Translations under genes and position numbers: made by a program
Notes under the pieces: model-generated
What the model was told of the DNA's origin: nothing
The model's input: only the letters and a program-made list of their open reading frames with translations
The model's database searches: none
Source: Echinometra lucunter
Taxonomy: Eukaryota > Echinodermata > Echinoidea > Camarodonta > Echinometridae
Assembly: GCA_029962745.1 (NCBI GenBank)
Contig: CM057158.1
Span: 17,332,743 to 17,396,742, forward strand
Direction: 5' to 3'
Length of the DNA stretch: 64,000 nt
Part shown: positions 47,700-58,300 of the stretch, piece by piece
Position numbering within the stretch: the stretch's first letter is position 1
Layout: the number at the start of each line of letters is the position of its first letter

Positions 47700-48720
47700 C
47701 TTGGGCTTTTGGTCTCGTGGTCCTTCAGTCTCACAGGCCTTCGGTCAACTGGGCTTGAACCAAATTTGAAACTAGATTGATCAATGAAATTTGGAGTAGC
47801 AAAATAAGCATATTTGTTTGCGAAATACAATTCATTAAAGAAAATTCTATCAAAGTGTCCCATCTCCTATGATCGTGTTATGGTTAACAAGTAACACAAC
47901 TTAACTTTATTTTTCCTATTAAATAACATGTTTTTAAGCAGGTATCCCGATTCTCGAAATACTAAAACCCATAATAATATCCCACACATACAGTATTCAA
48001 CACAAAGAAGATAATGACATTACATATGAAGAAAAATATCATATATGCAGAATATTTTATATTCTACACTGAATTTTGTTTCTAAAACACATTTTTTACA
48101 TGATGTGTGCACATGAAAAAAAAAACTCTCCTTACAGTACTGTATTAATTATGTTAGTAGAAAAAAGGGAAATATATAAACATATTGTGAGGATTCAAAA
48201 CAATGCTATTTGAAAATTTTAAAAATCACACCAAAAAATGGAAACATTTGAAAAAAATACAACTTAACAGATTTTACATTAAAAAAAAAAGAAAAAAAAT
48301 ATTGCCCATGCCTCATTTCACCTTAAACCTCAGCCTCTCTTTCAGCAAAAAGACATAAAACATATTTCAGTATGATAGAGTTGTAAAAAAATATTTCCTG
48401 TTTTTTATCAGTGGCAAGATCATACATCTAACAACTAGCTTGTACACACATGCTATTTTCTTGTTGTTAGAGTTTTTGTTTCTTTGTCACATTTTTTCTT
48501 CAATCAAGAAATGAATAGTTATGTAGTGATAATAAAAAAAAGAAGGTTGCTGCATGCAACAAAGGTCCTACACATACTATCTGTTTGTTATATGAAAGAC
48601 AAATGCGAAGCATGCACAGTACGCTAAAATGAAAGACCCAGTGGTAAACCATCGCAGCTTACTGCCGCTCATGTGAACAAGGCAGTCAAAACTGTGTAAA
48701 ATAAACTTCAATACAATCAA
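47700..48720. repeat. Duplicated segment A, downstream of the SRCR gene
   Basis: Parts of this segment match segment B (48723-50150) in the same order: AAATTTGGAGTAGCAAAA, TCCTATTAAATAACATG, TTTTTAAGCAGGTAT, ACTAAAACC and GTACGCTAAAATGAAAGACC. About 500 bases (48060-48570) are not shared. Non-coding. Confidence 0.6.
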
Positions 48721-48821
48721 CTTTAGGTGAATTTCAAGCCTAAATTTGATTTGGTTACATGGAATCTGGGGTAGCAAAAAGGACATATTTGGCTACTGAA
48801 TACCACTGAAGGGAAATTCTG

Positions 48822-49845
48822 TTAAAGGAGAAGTCCAAACGATTTCCTTGAAATTACATTATACCGGTAATTAAAGCTTAAAATTCAAGCTAACAAATAA
48901 TGCTACTTTCATTTGTCAACGTGATTTTTGTGATTTTTAAATACCGATTAAGTGTTGGTTTTTTCACTCCGAATAACTGAATTTCCCACCGAAAGCCAAA
49001 TATGGTCATTGGTCGTGTGACGTAGGAGATGCATTTGCAATGCGCATGCGCACATTTTCCCTGTATGTTCTATGCAAATGGCGATATGTCAAGCTTTTGG
49101 ATGTACAAATCACACCAGTTCTGTTCCAAAGAGAAGGTTTTTTTTGCAATCCCGAATCCCTTGACGGACAGGGAGAGGTGTGCCCGATGGATTAATAATA
49201 TTGGAATGGACAAATTCGAAATCAAAAGTTATAAATATTCAAAGTAAAGGAAAGTATGCGAAGACCACTTTGAGCCGGAATGTTTTCAAGTGCCGGTGGA
49301 TAAGGTCTATGCGTGCGAAAGTGATGGGCTACGAGCCCACGAGAAATTGTAAGGCCTTCCCGTCGATCGCCCATGGTCAGATTTAACAGTCTTTACAAAT
49401 TCTGAGGCAAACAAGTAGGCACAAGAAGCATGAATAAAATCAGATATGATATGGCTGTAGATCTACTAAACTTCAGAAAAACGAAGCTACGGCACGCGTA
49501 TGATATGAGAGAACAAAACAAACAAAATGTGTACCTCTACTGCAGTGGATCGTACAGCTCACGCTATCGCTATGATATATGTACAATCGCTCGCAAAAGC
49601 CTCGCATCAACATATGCATGCATCGCCTGTGCACGGTGCGGTGCATCTGCTACGTCACTGGGACAGGCTGCAAACTGTATTGTGGATGAAAACGGGCTCG
49701 TACTAGAACTTCTGTTTATACAAGTTGATTGTTGATTACTCGGTAATCCTAGGGTATGTTGTGTAACGTAAGACATTTTCTAGCAGCTGAATTTTTTTCT
49801 CTTTATGATCCATGCTTACAGAAATCGCCTAGACTTCTCCTTTAA
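48822..49845 (+). mobile_element. Kolobok-like TTAA-flanked element with THAP remnant
   Basis: TTAAAGGAGAAGTCCAAACG at the left and its approximate complement TAGACTTCTCCTTTAA at the right bound 1.02 kb. TTAA targets plus AGG termini and a THAP domain fit the Kolobok superfamily as I know it. It interrupts segment B, so the empty site can be read. No transposase core was recognised. Confidence 0.7.
49078..49336 (+). pseudogene. Degraded THAP zinc-finger domain
   Basis: From ATG 49078 the frame reads MAICQAFGCTNH, the C-x4-C start of a THAP zinc finger. A one-base shift in an eight-T run (49138-49145) moves it to AIPNPLTDRERCARWINNIG, the central region. After an in-frame TAA near 49245 the same frame gives KVCEDHFEPECF, matching the C-x2-H-F end of the motif. 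One frameshift and one stop make it non-functional. Confidence 0.68.
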
Positions 49846-50553
49846 ATCGTTTCGTCTTGTCAAATTCTGATATCATCGGATAATCTTCCTGTTCCAGTGA
49901 ACATTTCACACAACTTTGCTTCATTTCTCCTATTAAATACATGCTTTTTAAGCAGGTATGTAGAAGTACTAAAACCAACAAAATAATCCCACATATATTC
50001 GACACTAAGTACATGAAAAAGACAAAATATATGATAAGCACAGTACACTAGATAAAAGACCCCCAGTAGTAAACTGTCACAGTTCACTATGGCACGTGTG
50101 AACGCCGCTTCAAACTATGTAAACCAATTTCAATAAAGTGATCTATCTCCAGAAAGCATCTTACAGTCTGTATGATTTGATATTTAGAGGCCGCTATTAA
50201 GTATTACGAGCAGACAAACGGGGGTGTTACCCACTGAGATGTACGTTACCTCGTCCAGATCGAGGTGCGAGTGCACATTTGCCATGTTCCTGAAAGCCAG
50301 AAGATTACCAATGTAGGCTGAAGTTTTGTTTGGTTCATTTGGCAATCAGTATTGGGTTTGTATAAAAACGAGCATTACGCACCGCACACCCAAACTAGCG
50401 AAATTTTCGGCAGATGGCATGTCATTGTTGTTGCAAGGGTAAGGTTCGTCAATCTGAGTGGTAAACATGGCGGTAAGGAATCACCCTGTCCGTAATTCTG
50501 AATAGCACCCTCTAAATATCAAGTCGCACAGTCTGGGTTAATCCATCCCCTTC

Positions 50554-50804
50554 TCACAATCTTGTATCCCCTCCAGAATCAGGGAACTTGCTGATCTCAT
50601 CGTAGGAGGGTGGTGGTTTCTCGGCTTCGTCGGGAGATTTATCGTTAGAGGGTTCTTCCACAGCTTGTACAGTTGCAGGTCCAATAACCTCGTTCCCATC
50701 ACTATCCTTGCAACAAAAACAGCAACCTTTACATACTGCCAAGAAGAATCCTACACAGCCAAGAACAATCGCAGCTATCTGTCCCCCTGATAGAAGGCCT
50801 TTGT
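50554..50804 (-). CDS. SRCR receptor exon 6, transmembrane and cytoplasmic tail
   Basis: The exon encodes residues 460-542 and a TGA stop. It reads a short GGQ stalk, a transmembrane helix (IAAIVLGCVGFFLAV), then CKGCCFCCK, an acidic linker, and EKPPPSYDEISKF. The PPxY motif suggests control by NEDD4/ITCH-type ubiquitin ligases or another WW protein. No ITAM or ITIM is present. Confidence 0.87.
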
Positions 50805-52283
50805 CTGAAGATAAATGAGAGAAGATGAAAAAAAAACATAAACAATGAGTTGAAACAGATAAAACTTGGTAAAGGGATGGCACAGGTCATGAGAATAAGG
50901 ATAGATGGTGGCATTCTGTGTATCTTTCAGATAACCTTTTTCAAAAAGCATTTTACTTGAAATCTACTGTGTCAAGATACAAAATAAGCTATAAACATAA
51001 TGAAGCTGCGAGGGTATTAAGATTTCAATAACACACATTATATTCCACAAACTAAGAATCTTGCTTTACTTAATTATGTGATAAAGCCTAGTTTTGCCCA
51101 TCAATCACCCGAGAAGAAAAGTTTGTTGCACTCGATAGTGATAGTGGTTTTGCGTCGCATTTCGCTGATCTCTTTAGACCATAGAGTTACAATGCACTAT
51201 CAATATATTTTTGAGTAAGGGCGAAATGAAAACTTGTTGCACCCTATGAATTCGGATTATTAATAATGCTTATTGTACAATGCCTACTAAAGTACTATTA
51301 GCTTGTTTTTAAGAAGTCTATGAAAGCCGAAAGTGCATTATTTGTACCGCTGCACGCCTACCATCCAAAATGTACCGCTGCCTGGCTAGCGAGACGTCAC
51401 AGTAAGATTACTTGTTCTGCTTCTTTTGTGAAGTCACAATGAGCTTACCCAGTATACGCATATTCACTTGTTGAGTAGAGGTAAAGCAAGTTGAACGCGT
51501 ACTACTCTGTCACAAGACATGCGCTACAAAGAGGCATTTGCAGTAGGAACTTCTTTCCCCGTTTTTAAACCTTGATTAATTGAAAACCAAAATTCTTTCT
51601 TGTAGAGAAATATTCTTTTCTTTCTATACAATCAAAATATTAAATGGTTTCATATATGGAATATAATGCTAATAATCACCTCTTAGTTTCAGGCGATGAG
51701 ACGAACTATCACTTTCCGAATGTATGCGCTACACTATAGCCGGGATAGCTACATCCAGATCACCTCAAAAGTGATAGTTTATCCCATCACATTCATCAAT
51801 GTTGATTATTATCAGAACTCTTGCACGTAAGATATCAACAGTAGTCCTTTCCACGACTATAGACCATCACCCCCCCCCCCCCAACATTACATGGTAAATC
51901 CGCAAACTCCTACTCAATCCAAGAACACCCTCTCTTTCTCTCTGAGTGCCTTATCCACCATACGTGTGGAAAAAGCAAACAAATAATTTACCAAATTTTG
52001 TCATGGCAATACTTCATTCTATGTGAAAAAAAAATTGTACAGCAAATTAGAATTGTAAGTGTGCTGTTGTCCATCACATGAAGATGGGTCAATTATGAAT
52101 TTTGTAATATTTTTTGTTTTCTACTCCAAGAATTTTAATTTTACTATGTTCAGGAGAATTCGGTTCTCTTTTAATATGTTTGTTTAATGTTTTGTTGTTG
52201 TTTTTAAGTGCCATGAGCGCTGAAAGGCGGACCTGTGCGCTATACAAGTAGCCACTATTATTATCATTATTATTATCATTATT

Positions 52284-52315
<32 letters not shown>

Positions 52316-55300
52316 CATCATTATCATTATTATTATTATCATCATTATCATTATCATTTACACATTCGCTATTTTTTGTTAATATTTTGGATACAGTATA
52401 GCGACATTGAACATCAAACAAGTACATGCATAGCTATATGTCTTTTGGTGATGATGTTGAATTAAATTAAGAATGCAATGAAGAGTGAAATACTCACTTC
52501 CACATTGGATAGCAACGTCATCATCATGGGTGCAATTATGCACCCCCCATCCTGGGAAGTCACAGAACCTGAGGGCTAGCCCAAATCTCCTGCACGTCAC
52601 ATTCTCCATCAGGATCAGATCCATGCCACCAGGGACACCACTGACAAGTGTCCTTCTTGCGTGGTCGAATCCCAGTCCCCTACACGTCGCATCCGCCTCG
52701 TATTTGCTCCATCCGTTCTTACACACTGTGCCCCATATACCCTGATAGTAGATCTCTACTCGTCCGTGGGCATCACCATTTCCGTCAACAAGACGCACGT
52801 CTCTCTCTAATCGAAGAAAGAATACAGAAGAGTGGGTATAAATCACAAAACTAGATGAATCTTCGACCATGTGTGGTCGAACTTTATGCCTCTGCCATTA
52901 CCAAATCAGAAATAAATGGCACTTCATGTTGATTTATTTTCATTTATTCAATGACATCTTTGACCTTGATCTTTGACCTTGTGACCCCCAAATCTAATGA
53001 GAGCATTGCCCTTTCCATATTCATACATGAGCCAAGTTTGTTGAACCGTCAAATGGTTACTGAGTTATCACAAGAACGAACCATTTCTATGTACATAATG
53101 ACCTCTATGACCTTTGACCTTTGACCTTGAGACCCCAAATTCTCATCAGATCGTTGTCCCTCCCATATGCATACCTGTGCCAAGTTTGAGGTTGATCGGT
53201 CAAATGGTTGTTGAGTATGGTGAAAACGAACCATTTCTATGACCTCTATGACCTCTGACCTTTGACCTTGTGACCCCAAAATCTAATCAGATCATTGTCC
53301 CTTCCATGTGCATACATGAGCCAAGTTTGAAGTTGATCTGTCAAATGGTTCTTAAATTATCGCGAAAACGAAAACGGGTGACGGACAGACGGACGGACGG
53401 ACGGACGGACGGACGGACGACCCGGAAACATAATGCCTCCTTCAACCACCTACGGTGGGCGGAGGCTTAAAAAGCAGAAAGCAATTTAAAAGACATAAAA
53501 TCACTCCCTACATACTACAGTATTGTGTGAAACATTCAAATATTATGCACCTGTTCTCCTTCTTCTCCACCCCCCCCCCAAAAAAAACTTTATTTCATAT
53601 TGATGAAATCTTGATTCCATAATTATACAGCATTTGTCAAAATGCAGAGAAACTTTGTGCTAGCCATCCTCACACATTCTAAACATTTATTCTTGTTTAC
53701 TACATATGCAAACATAAGTTGTGCTTTTCTGCAAAAGTTTTTGTTGTTGTTTTTTTTTCTATTATATTCTGGGAGTCTAAACATCCCACCTTTCGCATTT
53801 TCAGTGATTCAGAATAACTTTGAGCCTGTTTCTTTTGAAATGGAATTCTACTAGCAAATCTCAAGATCATCTTGAATAGATTACCTGCTGTAGGTGAGCA
53901 TGTCACACCAACATCTTTCTCATGGGTGCACTCCGACAAAGCCCAGCCACTGTGGGAGCAGTCATCTAAACGATTCTCATTGCCTTTGCAGTCAACCATA
54001 TCCAACCACACCTGCCCATTCCCCTGCCTGAATTCAGCCCCGAGGGAGAAACCTTCGGCTCCTTTGTATCCCAACTGTCTGCAAGCCACTTTAGTCTCTG
54101 CTAGCCCCCATTGGTTGTCACACACGGTTCCCCATTCAGAGTTGTGGTACACCTCTAAACGTCCTTCATTATGGTATGAACCGTTCCTCAAACGCAGTGC
54201 CCCCTCAGCTGGTTCTATAATCAAAGTGAGCATTGTTGGAGGGTCAGTCTTTTAAGAGAATACTTAACACCCAAAATGTGCTTCTATGTTTAAAGACAAA
54301 TCTAATCAAACATGAACTTTTAAGCGTTAGATGTGGCCATGTGGGGTTTTAATCCCTTGTTTCATTTTAAACTGTTTTTAATTAACTTCCACGGGGAAAA
54401 ACGCTTTTACAATTTATGTTTCCATATCTATTTCAAAAATATATGAAAACTTATTTCCAATCTAGCCCAGCATATTGCAGAATACCTAGAATCAAGCAAA
54501 GGTGGAATTCACTACCAAAATCTGTTCATTCATGCAGTTGTCTCTCCCTTTTCAAAAGAAAACTAAAACAACACTTTACTTCAAAATACATTTATTAAGC
54601 AGCTCTGTTACCACTCTTAAAATTTACTTCCTTTCTTGTTTGTTTTAGTTTTGGTTTGTTCCCTTGTCCTAGTTTTTTTCTGATTAACTCTTATGTCGAT
54701 TTTTATATACCAAATAGCATCCAAATATCAATTTATACTTATGGAGACTTGTTTTAACAAGGCCCTCTTTGGCTTTATTTTAAGTTCTCCTCTTTCATTT
54801 CATGCATTGTAATATAGGCTCAATTGACATTCAAATATTGTATGATCTTTCTTTTTAAATGAATGTTTATATGATATACTTGCTTGTAAACACATCTGTC
54901 ATTGTTTTTAGAGATGAAATAAACGAACGAACGAACGATTAAATAAATTCAAATAGAGATTTTAGTTTAACTTTATCACTGTATTGATAGCAGTATTAAA
55001 GTACGGTCAAGCCTGCATACACAGTAAGTTGTTCCTTGTGATGTTGTTCATTAACCATTATTCCATAAGCATAGAACATGAACTGATATTATTATCATTA
55101 TTATCATTATTATTTGGTTTGGCGTCACCTGTGCCTGGGAAGCTGAATCACTGTAACCCTCAGGTCTCCTCCTGATATCACTGATTGGAGGTGTGCAGGT
55201 GGACCACATACACCAGGGTTTCCCCCTACTCTCATAAATACAAAGAGTGCAGTGGGATATCTTTAACATGCAAAGGTGGTGACTCTCCTTTACACGGGAC

Positions 55301-58300
55301 CTCCATTTAACCCATTCGTGACAGAGAGTCCACATTTTGTGGTTTGGTCTAATAACTTTTGATGCAGAGCCTTAAAAATCATACCAAATACATGAGCAGA
55401 AAGAGCAAAAAATTCTACACCTACTTTGCCCATTTTTCTTGCATCAATATTTGTTGTTTGATGCTGAAATTTTTTTAAAGGAAAATAAGCATTACAATCC
55501 TTAAATTGGCAATGCGATGAAAATGTTAAATTTACCATTTTCCCCTGCAAATTGGCAACTTTATGACTTCTCATCATACATTCGGTCAATTTATATTCAT
55601 TTCAGATACATGATGTTTTATAAGAAAAATGTAGTATTGAAATAAAAATGTTGGTGTTGCCAATTTGAAGAATAAAAGCTGATCAAATTAGGCTTTGAAT
55701 AATTCCTGTCACGAATGGGTTAACGTCCTATCTGAGGGAAGGAGTGTTTTCCACTGTAGCATAGCCTGCCTCTATCAAACAGGGGAGGGGCACGATATTA
55801 CACAAAGTAGGCTTCAGTCATCTGCCTGGATTGAATTCGAACCCACGATCTTTGGTTCAACAGGCAGACGCTTTACCGACTGAGCCAACTCGCTCCCCTG
55901 ATAAACATCTAAGACTTGCCCTTTATGAGACTTACCACTATTCTCTAGACACCTCACCCCTGAATCTTCTCCATGGTGACAGATAATGTTTGGAAATGTC
56001 CATGAGTCATGAGAACATTCCGAAAGCATCTCCTCTGAACCGCTACAATGTACCTTCCTCAGCCAGATTCTTCCTGTCCCTCTTCCAAACAGTGAATCAG
56101 TGAAAGCGAACTGCGCTCCTGCGAAACCCAACTGACGACAGACAACGGCAGCATCACCAAAATCCCAGCCATCATGACATACTGATCCCCACTCGCCAAA
56201 GTTGTAGAATTCTACACGACCCTCATTAGCAGAAGGCCCGCCTACTAGTCGTACTGATCCTTCCTTAGCTGAAAGATCATACAAAAACTATGTACATGTA
56301 CATATGCAAAAAACAAACATGATACAGGAACCAAAAAGTTATAATGCAAAATGATCTTATCATTCACCTTTTCTAATTGTGTATTTCATTTTTATTTCAG
56401 ATGCGGAGATACATGTAGTGAGCATAAATTGAAAACATGATAATGACAGCACAATAACAATAATGAATTTATGGTTATTCAAAATCAATATTCATCAGTG
56501 ATCACTCATCATAACAATGACAATCAAAATACTATTGTCTACAGCACAAGTGAAAATTAAGGGGTCCTCAAGGTTCTCACTTCAAATTTGGTACATGTAA
56601 CATTTGAACTGATCTGATTTTGCAACATTGTAGAAGGCATTGCGGGGGAGCACCAAGGCAAATCTGCAATAACATTCTCTTGCCAAGACACTACTATTAA
56701 AACTTTTTAAGTCTAACCAACTGAACATGATTTGATTTCAATATACTGCACATTTTACATGGACCCCAGTTCCAGATATCTTGGGCTATAGCGTTCAACG
56801 ACTAAGGATAGCCCCTGCATGCCCCTTCGATATGTACAAGATACCAATTGGGTGTTGCAGTGAGACGAAACATATGTTGCCATGACTTACTATGGTTTGT
56901 GACCATGCAGGTGACTGAAGCATCTCTGCCATAACCGCAGTCATTGACACCCCAAGGATCATGTGGACAATCAGCAAGCCTCTGCTCTGAGCCCAAGCAT
57001 TCCACTTCATCCAGCCAAATTGTCCGAGATCTGTTTCCAAGTACACCCTCCAATGCACCTCGATAGACCCGGTACACTCCAATGTATCCCAGCTGCCTGC
57101 AGACTACTTCACCATCAGAAAGGTCCCAATTATCAGTGCATACAAAGCCCCATTTGCCATCATGATAGATTTGGACCTTCCCATCAGTGTCAGAGAGTCC
57201 GTCTATAAGTCTCAGCGATCCATTTGTAACTGTAAAGACATGTAAAACATCAAAAAGAACAAATCACTTACAGCTGTAAGTAATACCACACCAAACCATG
57301 CCAGTGTGAAGCCATGTATGATTTTTGAAAGGATACAATGTTGTATCCAAACTGGCCTCTTAACCCATTTGTCACAGGAATTATTTAAAGCCTAATTTGA
57401 TCAGCTTTTATTCTTCAAATTGGCACCACCAACATTTTTATTTTATTGCTACATTTTTCTTTTATTAAAACATCATGTATCTGAAATGAATATAAATTGA
57501 CAGAAATTATGAGAAGTCAAAAAGTTGCCAATTTGCAGGGGAAAACAGTGATTTTAAACTTTCTATCACATTGCCAATTTAAGGATTTTAAAGCTTATTT
57601 TCCTTTAAAAAATTTTCAGCATCAAACAACGAATATTGACGCAACCAAAATGGGCACAGTTTGTGTAGAATTTTTTGCTCTTTCTGCTCATGTATTTGGT
57701 ATGATTTTTAGGGCTCTGCATCAAAAGATATTAGGCCAAACCACAAAATGTGGACCTCTGTCACGAATGGGTTTTAAACAGGAAGGTTGGGGGGCAGTCG
57801 TGTGTCCGGATGCTTAACAAAACTGAAGCCTTCTCTTTTTTCTTTAGATTCAACAATAAATAGCATTACTCATCATCAAACTTTGTTCTCTCTAATATTG
57901 TCCAACACAAGTGTTAGAAAAATTTAGAAATATTGCTTGTCAACTTCTTTTAAATGGCTGTTTTAAATTGACTGTCCGGATATGCAATCTGTCCGGACAC
58001 AAAACGTCTGGGGTATACACTAGAAGTTTAAAAACCACTAGATGTCTGAACCAGCCTTCAAAGAGGGAATCACTTGAAACTGTTGAGCATGATTTGATTT
58101 CAGCACAACATTAAAGGCATTGGCTAACTTTGTGAGTAGCTGATTTCAAAAATTCTCAAACTAAGATGAAACATGTGTATGAGTACTTGTATTTGTACTC
58201 AAAAACCCTGAAACCATCCATAATTTGGAATGAAAAAGCATAAGTTAGACGCAAATGGCAATTTTATTATCCTTCGTCTCACGAGACAATCACTAAGAGG

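Larger units (their letters stand above)
48723..50150. repeat. Duplicated segment B, split by a transposon
   Basis: It is the partner of segment A, interrupted by the TTAA-flanked element at 48822-49845. It ends about 400 bases past the SRCR receptor stop codon, so both copies may derive from that gene's 3' flank. Confidence 0.6.

Noticed and set aside
52235..52465. Tyr/His-rich frame
   Set aside because: It is a microsatellite translation on the strand opposite the SRCR gene.
55833..55887. tRNA gene
   Set aside because: A and B boxes are present, but the anticodon arm does not pair and the sequence continues into a SINE body and tail.
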